Of a stretch of 64,000 nucleotides of DNA, positions 52,820-60,498 are shown one piece after another (within the stretch, counting starts at the first letter, position 1; the number at the start of each line of letters is the position of its first letter). The stretch is from Veillonella caviae. GTDB taxonomy: Bacteria > Bacillota > Negativicutes > Veillonellales > Veillonellaceae. The notes beneath the pieces were generated by a model that was given only the letters and a program-made list of their open reading frames with translations, ran no database searches and had not been told where the DNA came from. Both the position numbers and the translations under genes were made by a program. The stretch is taken from assembly GCF_003992125.1 (NCBI RefSeq), contig NZ_RQUY01000012.1, positions 1 to 64,000 on the forward strand, in the 5' to 3' direction.

Positions 52820-53455
52820 TTATTTTCGTGTGATTTTGTATAATGTTTCAATATCTGGAATATCGTAGATGACCCATATACCATCGCCAAGGTGGCGCAT
52901 GAGGATACGGATGTCTTCTGTTATATGTAATGTGTTGTTTTGTATAGTTATTGTTACTGTGGCGGTATCGTCACTTTCACTAGAAGTAATATTTTTAACT
53001 TCTAGATTGTGTTGTTTAAATAATTCACCTCGTTGAATGCGATCAATCATAGAATAGGTATTGTGAGTATTTTCGTCGTAGTTGATGGTATTTGTAGTTG
53101 AATTCGTAGGGGGTGATTTAAAGCTTTCTGGATTTTCTACGTATTTCCGAATTACATCGTCTAAAAGGGCAGGTCCAAAGGTTTTGGTTGCTGCCACAGC
53201 TGCTTTTCCTAAAGGCGAAGAGGTATCCACATAGGTGCTGCCTTCGCGGGTAACGATATTTTTTACTAATGATGTAGTGTCGATATGTTGTAATACAGTA
53301 TCTGCATCTCTATTTTCTACACCTTGGCGAATGATTTGCAGTGTATATATTGGTGTATGAGGAAGGTACCACAAAAAATACCATGCTGCACCTAATGCTG
53401 CAATGATAACTATGATGAGCACTGTCCATATAGCAGTTGAGTTTTTTTGGTTCAT
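52820..53455 (-). CDS. Hypothetical membrane-anchored protein, DUF2939-like
   Basis: 211 residues. One N-terminal transmembrane segment (about 10-30, VLIIVIIAALGAAWYFLWYL) is followed by PIYTLQIIRQGVENRDADTV (about 36-55) and a folded extracytoplasmic part. The phrase with Tyr, a helix and NRDADTVLQHID resembles DUF2939 proteins. The end, RHLGDGIWVIYDIPDIETLY, looks like a beta-rich conclusion. Function unknown. It is convergent with the men cluster; the promoter would lie in the AT-rich gap before the tRNAs. Confidence 0.72.
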   Translation of the reverse strand: MNQKNSTAIWTVLIIVIIAALGAAWYFLWYLPHTPIYTLQIIRQGVENRDADTVLQHIDTTSLVKNIVTREGSTYVDTSSPLGKAAVAATKTFGPALLDDVIRKYVENPESFKSPPTNSTTNTINYDENTHNTYSMIDRIQRGELFKQHNLEVKNITSSESDDTATVTITIQNNTLHITEDIRILMRHLGDGIWVIYDIPDIETLYKITRK

Positions 53456-53641
53456 CAGTGTATCTCCATTATTTTGTAAAACTATTTATATTGTAGCATA
53501 TATTTCTTGTACAATGTATATGTATGGCAATGAATATAAGAGGTTTATAGCGATATATTAATATAATAGATGTTTTTTAACGTATATAAAATAAGATTCG
53601 AATATTTAGAAAAAAAATCATCAAAAAACGTTAAAAAGTAC

Positions 53642-53670
53642 TTGCGTAAGAAAAATATTCGTGTTATTAT
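53642..53670 (+). promoter_or_regulatory. Promoter of the tRNA operon
   Basis: TTGCGT (53642-53647), 17-bp spacer, TATTAT (53665-53670); the first tRNA begins 30 bases further. Confidence 0.7.
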
Positions 53671-53699
53671 ATACAAGTAGTCAACGAGAGTTGATATGC

Positions 53700-53775
53700 G
53701 GCCCCGTGGTGTAGCGGTTAACATGTCGCCCTGTCACGGCGAAGATCGTCAGTTCAAATCTGATCGGGGTCGCCA
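53700..53775 (+). tRNA. tRNA-Asp (anticodon GTC)
   Basis: 76 nt with encoded CCA. Acceptor GGCCCCG pairs with CGGGGTC; the D arm contains GTAGCGGTTAACATG; the anticodon loop CTGTCAC gives GTC; the T arm contains GTTCAAATC; discriminator G. First of three co-oriented tRNAs. Confidence 0.97.
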
Positions 53776-53793
53776 TTTTTTTTTACAAAAAAT

Positions 53794-53869
<76 letters not shown>

Positions 53870-53881
53870 TTTGTATTCCAT

Positions 53882-53967
53882 GCGGTTGTGGTGGAATGGC
53901 AGACACGCCATCTTGAGGGGGTGGTGAGCGTACGCTCGTGAGGGTTCAAGTCCCTCCAACCGCACCA
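53882..53967 (+). tRNA. tRNA-Leu (anticodon GAG)
   Basis: 86-nt class II tRNA with encoded CCA. Acceptor GCGGTTG pairs with CAACCGC; anticodon stem CCATC/GGTGG with loop TTGAGGG gives GAG; a long variable arm (GAGCGTACGCTC) follows; T arm GTTCAAGTC; discriminator A. Reads CUC and CUU. Confidence 0.96.
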
Positions 53968-54034
53968 ATATTTTTATATACTGTAATGAATTATAAAATA
54001 TATAATGTATTTTATTCATTTATGATAGTTAAAC

Positions 54035-54059
54035 CACTGCTTGTTGCGGTGTTTTTTTT
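54035..54059 (+). terminator. Terminator of the tRNA operon
   Basis: CACTGC (54035-54040) pairs with GCGGTG (54046-54051) with one G:T, 5-nt loop, then eight Ts. Confidence 0.85.
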
Positions 54060-54109
54060 GACTTTATAATAAATTTTACTTTATAGAGGGAAAACAGGAA
54101 GGGAGAACC

Positions 54110-54262
54110 TTATAAGCCTGTATTAGGTGAGCTTTGTCTGGTAATATTCCAAATAGCGCCATAACGGCCACGTTCTTGTTTTGGATACCATTTAGCGATA
54201 GTAATAAAGGATGGTCCTACGCCAAAACCTTGAAAAATTTTGGTTGTTGAAGTAGGTCATGA
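54110..54262 (-). pseudogene. Remnant of an MFS (organophosphate:phosphate antiporter-like) transporter gene
   Basis: Read on the minus strand in one frame, the bases encode IFQGFGVGPSFITIAKWYPK followed by QERGRYGAIWNITRQ and then a stop at 54110-54112. This strongly recalls the second-to-fourth transmembrane region of GlpT/UhpT-type carriers (FQGxGWP..., W.....ERG...WN). Only about 40-50 codons remain, with a stop codon upstream and no start, so the gene is dead. It lies directly behind a tRNA cluster, a common place for insertion and loss. Confidence 0.65.
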
Positions 54263-54331
54263 GAAAATATATACTTATAACATGATTTAAATTTTCTGTA
54301 TTAAAAAATACTGATTATAAAAGGAACATAT

Positions 54332-54544
54332 ATGAAATACTTACGCCGTGAACTTTATCAAGTAGAAAAAGAATACTTAAAGCATTTTGGAGAAGATTCG
54401 TTGAATCGTATTATTTTGCATGACCCCAATACAAAGGATAAACAAGAGGTGCAAGATACCATCGATATTTTGCGTCAAGCCATAGTTGATAACAAACCAT
54501 TGGAACAAGTGCCGGAAGATATGTGGAATCTCATACAGTTTTAA
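54332..54544 (+). CDS. Small hypothetical protein
   Basis: 70 residues, not recognised. A mostly helical, charged protein: MKYLRRELYQVEKEYLKHFG, then DSLNRIILHDPNTKDKQEV and a helix DTIDILRQAIVDNKP. No signal peptide and no membrane segment. AAAGGA lies 8 bp before the ATG and a long bidirectional hairpin follows, so it looks like a real small gene. No operon partner on its strand. Confidence 0.6.
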   Translation: MKYLRRELYQVEKEYLKHFGEDSLNRIILHDPNTKDKQEVQDTIDILRQAIVDNKPLEQVPEDMWNLIQF

Positions 54545-54580
54545 TTTTTACCGTCTATTTGTTGCTTCTGGTAAAACAAA

Positions 54581-54681
54581 AAAGACACTTAACCTTACTG
54601 TGTAAAATATACTAGTTCTTAATATTAGATTGCTCTAAGTCTAATATTAAGAGCTAGTATACAAAGGTTTGGTGTCTTTTT
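54581..54681. terminator. Long bidirectional hairpin between convergent genes
   Basis: The inner stem TATACTAGTTCTTAATATTAGA (54608-54629, 22 nt) pairs with 54640-54661 along its whole length with one G:T pair. The outer stems are AAAGACAC (54581-54588) with GTGTCTTT (54672-54679) and AACC with GGTT. Loop of 10 nt. A-rich before, T-rich after: it can terminate from both sides. The inner part shares TATTAGA...TCTAATA with the hairpin at 52672. Confidence 0.75.
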
Positions 54682-54720
54682 CTATTATTATAGTTTGTCA
54701 AAAGTAACAAATAATCTATG

Positions 54721-55512
54721 TTATAAATGATATAGTTCTGGTCGTCTATCTTTAAATATATTAATTTTGTTGCGTATATCTGCTACTACATCAAAATCGA
54801 TATCGACGGTGGCGATGTCTTCATTAGTATCCATTTCTAATAAATTGGTTCCCCATGGATCATATACGGCGGAGTGGCCTGTGCTTTGGACTCGTCCTAT
54901 AGCGCCACAACCATTAACAGCGCATAGGAATAATTGGTTTTCGATAGCTCGTACTTCGTTGAGGACTTGCCAATGGCGTAGACGCATCGTAGGCCATTGG
55001 GCAGGCACAAACAGTAGCTCTGTATGAGGTAGTGCAGCCATGCGAACGAGTTCTGGAAAGCGAATGTCATAACAGATGACTGTGCTACATGGTATACCAT
55101 CTAATTCAAAATGAGTTGTTTTTGTACCACCTGCAAAATAGATTTCTTCTTTGGCAGGGCTGAAACCGTGTATTTTAGAATATTCACCTACTAATGTACC
55201 GCTCCGATTGAAGGTATATGATGTATTGTATACTTTGTTATCTATTGCAACGGCTACTGAACCGCCCACTATATTGACTTCGTGTTCACGTGCAAAGGTG
55301 CTGAGCAATGAGAGGGTTCTTTCCCCATTGGCATCAGCATAATTGATGAGTTCTGTAGATGGATAAAATCCAGTATTCCACGTTTCTGGCAATACGATAA
55401 TATCTGGATTGTGCGATAACGATTTATGTAATAATTCAGTAACGCGATTATAATTGTATTCTACATCTTTTACATGTACATCTAGTTGGATGAGGGTAAG
55501 TCGTTTATTCAT
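54721..55512 (-). CDS. Carbon-nitrogen hydrolase family amidase (omega-amidase-like)
   Basis: 263 residues from the ATG at 55512, preceded by AGGAGA; the upstream in-frame ATG 55530 lies before that site. The nitrilase-superfamily triad is visible: Glu in VLPETWNTGF (about 41-50), Lys in YSKIHGFSPAKEE (about 109-121) and Cys in TVICYDIRFPEL (about 142-153). LDVHVKDVEYNYNRV and the late FKDRRPELYHL resemble YafV/Nit2-type omega-amidases, which hydrolyse 2-oxoglutaramate. Substrate is an inference. Convergent with the small gene before it. Confidence 0.88.
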   Translation of the reverse strand: MNKRLTLIQLDVHVKDVEYNYNRVTELLHKSLSHNPDIIVLPETWNTGFYPSTELINYADANGERTLSLLSTFAREHEVNIVGGSVAVAIDNKVYNTSYTFNRSGTLVGEYSKIHGFSPAKEEIYFAGGTKTTHFELDGIPCSTVICYDIRFPELVRMAALPHTELLFVPAQWPTMRLRHWQVLNEVRAIENQLFLCAVNGCGAIGRVQSTGHSAVYDPWGTNLLEMDTNEDIATVDIDFDVVADIRNKINIFKDRRPELYHL

Positions 55513-55659
55513 AGGGGTTCTCCTAGTCATTAATAGTGACGTATATCAATTATATCTATTATAATGGAATTGTTAGAACAATTATACTAAGTTTTTACTA
55601 ATTTAGGCATAAATGATATAATGTATTTTATAAAATTATGTCTACTATAAGGAGGACCT

Positions 55660-56460
55660 ATGAAGCAATTTTCATTGATGGGACTCATTGTAATTGTGCT
55701 TATCGCATTGTTGGCAGGTTGTGGTCTACAAGGGAGTAGCGAAACTGAAAGTAAACAAAATGCGTCATCGCCAGTGACGATGGTACATCCTAAAGGGATT
55801 CCTGTTCTGATGTATCATAAAATTGGTGAAGATAAAGATAATGATGCAGTCGTTCGTGAAGATTTGTTTAGAGCACAAATGAAGTTTTTAAAAGACAATG
55901 GCTATCATCCGCTTACCATGAATCAATTGTATGATTATGTTAAAAACGGTGCAAGCGTTCCTGAAAAGCCCGTGGTTCTCACCTTTGATGATGGGTATGC
56001 GGATACTTATTCTATCGTATATCCAATTATGAAAGAATATAATTTTGCTGCTACTGTTTTTATCAACCCTGGTGATATGGGAACACGACTTACTTGGGAG
56101 CAAGTGAAGGAAATGAAGCAAGGTGGCATGACCATTGCTAATCATGGTTTTCAACATATCGAAATGGGGCAACTTTCACAAAAGGAACAAGTAGAAAATA
56201 TTAAAAAAGGCCAAGAGGCATTGGAACGCGAATTGGGCATCAAAGATAATCCATGGTTTTGCTATCCCTATGGTGATAAGAACGAATTTACCGATGTAGC
56301 TGCAAAAGAGTCAGGCATTAAAATGGCGATGGCTATGAAATCTGGATGGGCTCACGAAGGTGATAATCCATATAATATTTTGCGCGTATGGGTTGGGAAT
56401 GCCGTTGATATTAAGCATTTTGAAGAACGTATTAGCACTGAATATTTCAGTGATTTATAA
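55660..56460 (+). CDS. Polysaccharide deacetylase-family lipoprotein
   Basis: 266 residues. The lipoprotein signal peptide ends LLAGCG (Cys about 21). The NodB-type domain begins GIPVLMYHKIGEDKDND (about 46-62). The metal/catalytic motif is VVLTFDDGYADTYSIVYPIM (DD about 108-109), followed by IANHGFQHIEMG (HxxxH, about 165-173) and CYPYGDKNEF. Such enzymes de-N-acetylate surface polysaccharide or peptidoglycan sugars; the exported lipid-anchored type resembles IcaB/PgaB. It is first of three closely spaced envelope genes (11 and 8 bp gaps). Confidence 0.9.
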   Translation: MKQFSLMGLIVIVLIALLAGCGLQGSSETESKQNASSPVTMVHPKGIPVLMYHKIGEDKDNDAVVREDLFRAQMKFLKDNGYHPLTMNQLYDYVKNGASVPEKPVVLTFDDGYADTYSIVYPIMKEYNFAATVFINPGDMGTRLTWEQVKEMKQGGMTIANHGFQHIEMGQLSQKEQVENIKKGQEALERELGIKDNPWFCYPYGDKNEFTDVAAKESGIKMAMAMKSGWAHEGDNPYNILRVWVGNAVDIKHFEERISTEYFSDL

Positions 56461-56471
56461 GGAGAGGTACA

Positions 56472-57410
56472 TTGTTTAAGAAAAATTGGGTGAAGTTCAT
56501 TATTATGGTGTTTCTATTCACCGTTGTTACATCGCCACTTGTGGTGCTGTTTGGACCTTTCAATAATGTAAAACGTGCCGTTATTGGTGCTATATTACAA
56601 TCTCGTCATCCTCAATATATTACATGGTTATTTAGCCCTGATGAATTACAAAATATTTTAGGTACTGTTGGGGCTGTAAAAAGTCAAGATTTGTTTAAAT
56701 TTAATGCTCGTGAAGACCAATCGTTAAATCTTGAGAGAATCGAGTCTCCTCGTTATATAGGGTATATCCTTGAAATTCCAGATCCACGTCGCATTCAAGT
56801 GGCTACGGCTGCCAACATTCAAGAAAAAGGGGATACCACAAGCAATATTGCTAAAATGAATGGTGCTGTAGCAGCCATCAATGGTGGTGGTTTCCACGAT
56901 CCAAATGGTACTGGTACAGGTCGTTTGCCATATGGTTTTATTTTGCATGATGGGGAATACATTATTGGTAAGGACGTAGGCCCTGATGAAGACGTAGATT
57001 TTGTAGGCTTCTCCAAGTCTGGTAATCTTATTGCAGGCAATTATGATAAAACAGAACTTGGTGATATGAATGCTATGGAAGGTATTACCTTTGGCCCACC
57101 GCTCATCGTAGATGGTAAAAAAATGATTACCGAAGGTGATGGTGGTTGGGGCGTAGGCCCTCGTACGGCTATCGGTCAACGTAGGGATGGTACTGTGCTG
57201 TTCCTTGTTATCGATGGTCGTCAACCGGGATATTCCTTGGGCGCTACATTGCGTGATGTACAAGATGTACTTTATGAAAAGGGCGCATATATTGCGGCCA
57301 ATCTCGATGGTGGATCCAGTTCTACATTGTATCTCAATGGTAAGGTTGTAAATAAACCGGCCGATTTATTAGGGGAACGTATGATTCCTACTGCATTTAT
57401 CGTGAAATAG
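56472..57410 (+). CDS. Exported phosphodiester glycosidase (NAGPA/DUF2233) family protein
   Basis: 312 residues from TTG 56472, with GGAGAG just before it; no other start with a ribosome site is close. A single N-terminal membrane anchor (KFIIMVFLFTVVTSPLVVLF, about 8-27) precedes the NAGPA domain: AAINGGGFHDPNGTG (about 135-149), VGPRTAIGQRRDGTVLFLVI and AANLDGGSSSTLYLNGK (about 275-291). The family removes GlcNAc from phosphodiester-linked sugars in wall polymers or caps. Its place 11 bp after a deacetylase suggests joint work on a surface polymer. Confidence 0.9.
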   Translation: MFKKNWVKFIIMVFLFTVVTSPLVVLFGPFNNVKRAVIGAILQSRHPQYITWLFSPDELQNILGTVGAVKSQDLFKFNAREDQSLNLERIESPRYIGYILEIPDPRRIQVATAANIQEKGDTTSNIAKMNGAVAAINGGGFHDPNGTGTGRLPYGFILHDGEYIIGKDVGPDEDVDFVGFSKSGNLIAGNYDKTELGDMNAMEGITFGPPLIVDGKKMITEGDGGWGVGPRTAIGQRRDGTVLFLVIDGRQPGYSLGATLRDVQDVLYEKGAYIAANLDGGSSSTLYLNGKVVNKPADLLGERMIPTAFIVK

Positions 57411-57418
57411 GAGGGGTT

Positions 57419-58381
57419 ATGAAACCATTTACCCGCGTATTGAGCGCTTTTGTTGTAGGTATTCTCCTACAAGGAGGCGTTTATTTGTACTTAGATCAAT
57501 ATGTGTTTGCACCTACTACGGAATTTAACGTGGCCGGTGCATCCAAGGATGACACAAAAAATTTCCCTGATGTCAAAGAAGGGCGCAAGTATGTGTCCTA
57601 TGATCATCAATTTATGGCTGTTATTACCGATGAATCCTTGCGGATTTATAAGGCTGGTGAAAGCACACCGAAAACAGTCAATTTAAAAGGGCGCTCTATT
57701 AGTTATTTCGATTGGATGCCAGACAGAAACTATGCTATCATGGGGCTGTATACGGAAAACAAGGTTATCATGGCTCGGTTAAATGCTGATGATCCAGATC
57801 ATGAAGTAGATACAGAGTTGGAAGATGTACCTCGTGGCAGCCGTATCGTTGATACTGCTTATTCGGAGGCCACCAATGTAGTATATATGAAGGTAAAAGT
57901 TCGAGATGGAGACTATCGCATTTATCGTACTGATGCTAACTATGACACTCGTCGCGTTTATATGCAAGCCACTGACATTGGACGTATCGCTGTATTTTAT
58001 GATGAAGATAATTTCTTCTATGATAATGCTCGTACTGGTGATATTTTTGTGTTTAATGGCATTGAAGGTGGTTGGCGCGTTATCAACCCACCAGGGCGAT
58101 TTAGATTGCTCGGTGTAGATATGAATAAAGTTATTTATATTGCTCGTGTTGATGACGATAATAATGCATTAACCGTATATACTGGCAAACTAGGGGTAGG
58201 TTTTAAACCGGTGTTTAAATATACTCATCCTACAACTTTATCTGAGGTTACCATGAGTGACGTAAAAGATATTATTGCTAATGGTAGTGAAGAGACTACA
58301 AAAGTTACTGATGATTCGGACTCGTCGTCGAATACTAGCTCTTCTAATAGTAATTCTAGGAGTGCAAAAAAACAGAATTGA
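57419..58381 (+). CDS. Exported or anchored hypothetical protein of the envelope operon
   Basis: 320 residues, not recognised. N-terminal signal or anchor (LSAFVVGILLQGGVYLYLDQ, about 8-27). The rest is rich in short beta-strands with repeated YxxxDxN/D phrases (VSYDHQFMAVITDESLRIYK, YRIYRTDANYDTRRVY, FFYDNARTGDIFVFNG), suggesting a beta-propeller-like or WD-like fold. The C-terminus is a Ser/Asn low-complexity tail (about 300-320). It starts 8 bp after the phosphodiester glycosidase gene and probably serves the same surface polymer. Function unknown. Confidence 0.75.
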   Translation: MKPFTRVLSAFVVGILLQGGVYLYLDQYVFAPTTEFNVAGASKDDTKNFPDVKEGRKYVSYDHQFMAVITDESLRIYKAGESTPKTVNLKGRSISYFDWMPDRNYAIMGLYTENKVIMARLNADDPDHEVDTELEDVPRGSRIVDTAYSEATNVVYMKVKVRDGDYRIYRTDANYDTRRVYMQATDIGRIAVFYDEDNFFYDNARTGDIFVFNGIEGGWRVINPPGRFRLLGVDMNKVIYIARVDDDNNALTVYTGKLGVGFKPVFKYTHPTTLSEVTMSDVKDIIANGSEETTKVTDDSDSSSNTSSSNSNSRSAKKQN

Positions 58382-58464
58382 TCATCTATGATTGATATGT
58401 TGGTATATTGAGTTGAGTTTAGATTATTCAGTATTAATCATTTACATGTTAAAAAAATACATGC

Positions 58465-58503
58465 ACAGCCTTTATACTCTAGTAGTTTAAAGGCTGTATT
58501 TTC
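58465..58503 (+). terminator. Terminator of the envelope three-gene operon
   Basis: ACAGCCTTTA (58465-58474) pairs perfectly with TAAAGGCTGT (58488-58497), followed by a T-rich tail. Confidence 0.88.
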
Positions 58504-58542
58504 TATCAATACTTAATTCCTATAGGAATGGAGGCGGTGTAG

Positions 58543-59637
58543 TTGAATATATTATTTGTACGATTAAGTTATATTGGCGATATTTTACATGCTACGGCCG
58601 CTGCTCGTTGGATTAAACAACATTACCCTCATGCAATATTGCATTGGATAGTAACACCTAGTATGGCGGAATTATTAGAGCATAATCCGTATGTAGATGT
58701 TATTATTCCTTGGGCTCGTGATGAATATGAAGCACATTCCAAAAAATTACATTTACGAAAAATGTGGTCTATGTGGTGGCAATTGCGTAAACAATTACAG
58801 CCGTATCATTTTGATGTAGTTGTAGATGTGCAAGGGCGTTTAATTACTGGCCTCGTACTACTTGCCTCTAAGGCGCCTTTGCGTTTAGGATTAGGTGGCA
58901 CTAAAGAGTTAAATTGGTTGTTTACTAATCGAAAAACTAAGTCAAAAGAGGGGCATGTGATTGAACGCTATATAGAGGTTGCAGAGCTATTAGAGAAGGA
59001 AGTTGAGTGTTTATCAGTTGATGATTCAACATATGATGCCCCACATTTGTTAAAGATGGATTTGTTTATAACTGCTTCTGAACGACAGGTAGCTAAAGAT
59101 CAGATACATATATATTTCAAAAGTTCCCACAAACCGCGTGTTGGATTAGTATTAGGAACATCGTGGAAAACTAAAGAGTGGGCCCCTTATAAATGGCAAG
59201 AACTCGTGAAAGGCATGGAGCATAGTGTTGATTTTATATGTTTCGGTGGGCCTAAAGAGGTCAAACAATATGAATCCCTAATAGACGCTGCAGAGAAAGA
59301 TGGAATTCCTCTTTATAATCGATTAGGGATGACTACATTACGTGAAATGGCTGCTTTATTAGAGCAATGCGATGTAGTAGTAGCTTGCGATACAGGTGGT
59401 CTATACATGGCCATAGCACTAGGTAAACCTGTAGTAGCTTTGTTTGGCCCTACCGATCCTGCTGAATGGGGACCTATTACTGGGGATTATCGCATTATAC
59501 AAAATAAAAGCTTATCTTGCTTAGGCTGTAGAAAGAGAAAATGCCCTAAAGGTGAACCTTATTGTATGATAGGCATTGATCCTATTCAGGTGAAAGAAGC
59601 TATTGGTGATATAATAGATACTAGACATAACTCATAA
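58543..59637 (+). CDS. Glycosyltransferase family 9 (LPS heptosyltransferase-like)
   Basis: 364 residues from TTG 58543, with GGAGGCGG upstream. MNILFVRLSYIGDILHATAA is the classical start of the WaaC/WaaF/RfaQ family. LVLGTSWKTKEWAPYKWQEL (about 204-223) and the donor-site CDTGGLYMAIALGKPVVALF then GPTDPAEWGP (about 282-315) complete it. It ends with a Cys-rich stretch (CLGCRKRKCP), as seen in several GT9 enzymes. It adds an ADP-heptose-type sugar to LPS core, evidence for an outer membrane. It precedes a small unknown gene by 13 bp. Confidence 0.93.
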   Translation: MNILFVRLSYIGDILHATAAARWIKQHYPHAILHWIVTPSMAELLEHNPYVDVIIPWARDEYEAHSKKLHLRKMWSMWWQLRKQLQPYHFDVVVDVQGRLITGLVLLASKAPLRLGLGGTKELNWLFTNRKTKSKEGHVIERYIEVAELLEKEVECLSVDDSTYDAPHLLKMDLFITASERQVAKDQIHIYFKSSHKPRVGLVLGTSWKTKEWAPYKWQELVKGMEHSVDFICFGGPKEVKQYESLIDAAEKDGIPLYNRLGMTTLREMAALLEQCDVVVACDTGGLYMAIALGKPVVALFGPTDPAEWGPITGDYRIIQNKSLSCLGCRKRKCPKGEPYCMIGIDPIQVKEAIGDIIDTRHNS

Positions 59638-59650
59638 AGGAGATATATAT

Positions 59651-59974
59651 ATGGCAAAATTTAAAATTCAAAAAGGCTTGTCTGATGCAGATATGATGAA
59701 ACAATGGAATGAGGAGGAGAATTTTGAGGATACTATGCTTGCAGTTGAAAAAGCAGCGACTAAACCTGTGATTCATCAAAGCTCTAAACATACACAAGAA
59801 GCATTTTATCGCGAGTTCCTAACAGAAAAAGTAGAGACCTTAATTGGTAAAATGCTTTTAGATATTAAAATGGAGTATTTTAAAGAAGGAGAAGGGGCAT
59901 TTTCTATTCAAGTAAAACGAGAGGGTAAGAATATCGTTCTTGAAACGGCACCAAAGAAGGTTAAATCAATTTAA
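59651..59974 (+). CDS. Hypothetical protein
   Basis: 107 residues, not recognised. A charged, mostly helical cytosolic protein: FKIQKGLSDADMMKQWNEEE at the start, then EAFYREFLTEKVETLIGKML (about 57-76) and a beta-rich end (AFSIQVKREGKNIVLETAPK). No signal peptide. A strong AAAGGAGA site lies before the ATG and it starts 13 bp after the heptosyltransferase gene, so it is co-transcribed. No terminator is seen after it. Confidence 0.7.
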   Translation: MAKFKIQKGLSDADMMKQWNEEENFEDTMLAVEKAATKPVIHQSSKHTQEAFYREFLTEKVETLIGKMLLDIKMEYFKEGEGAFSIQVKREGKNIVLETAPKKVKSI

Positions 59975-60498
59975 TAGCTATTCGATAAAACATTTTTTAT
60001 TACTTAAAATAGAAAAACGCTTTTGATATGAATATTTATAATCTTTAAAATACATTGTTTTTGTCATCATAAAAATTGATAAGCTATTATATAAATCAAG
60101 ATAAATCGGTAAACTACATTAAAAAAACTTGATATACTTGCATTTATAAATAAAAATTATTTCGCTATAACGATTGGTTTGTCAACCTTAATTCATTAAG
60201 ATACTAATTCGGTATTGATTAAACATGCAAGGTAGAATCTGGCTTTTGGGGAGGTTATGGATATTCATAAAAGTCTCTTCATAGGTAAAATCAGATGTTT
60301 TGATGAGTAATAAGCATAATATATTTGTTGACAAAGAATTTTAGAAGTAGTCTAATATAAGTATGTTCCAACGATTTATAGTGTGTTTCACCTACATAAG
60401 TAGGAACTATAAAATACGTTGACAAATAGGTATGAGATAGTGATTCGGATGGTGTATAAAATTACATCATAGAACTATTTCGATTTGGAGGATTAACA
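59975..60498. other. Long gene-free leader before the carboxyltransferase gene
   Basis: 524 AT-rich bases without a convincing gene. TTGACA (60328-60333) with TCTAAT (60351-60356) at 17 bp is the best promoter. It implies a 5' UTR of about 135 nt. That UTR contains a nested hairpin: TTTATAGT (60375-60382) with ACTATAAA (60406-60413), and inside it CCTAC (60391-60395) with GTAGG (60400-60404). A second TTGACA lies at 60419-60424 without a good -10. A 17-codon ORF at 60257 is too poorly placed to call. Confidence 0.5.

Noticed and set aside
60257-60310. 17-codon ORF after GGGGAGG in the carboxyltransferase leader
   Set aside because: The ribosome site is only about 2 bases from the ATG, there is no terminator, and it lies upstream of the likely promoter.
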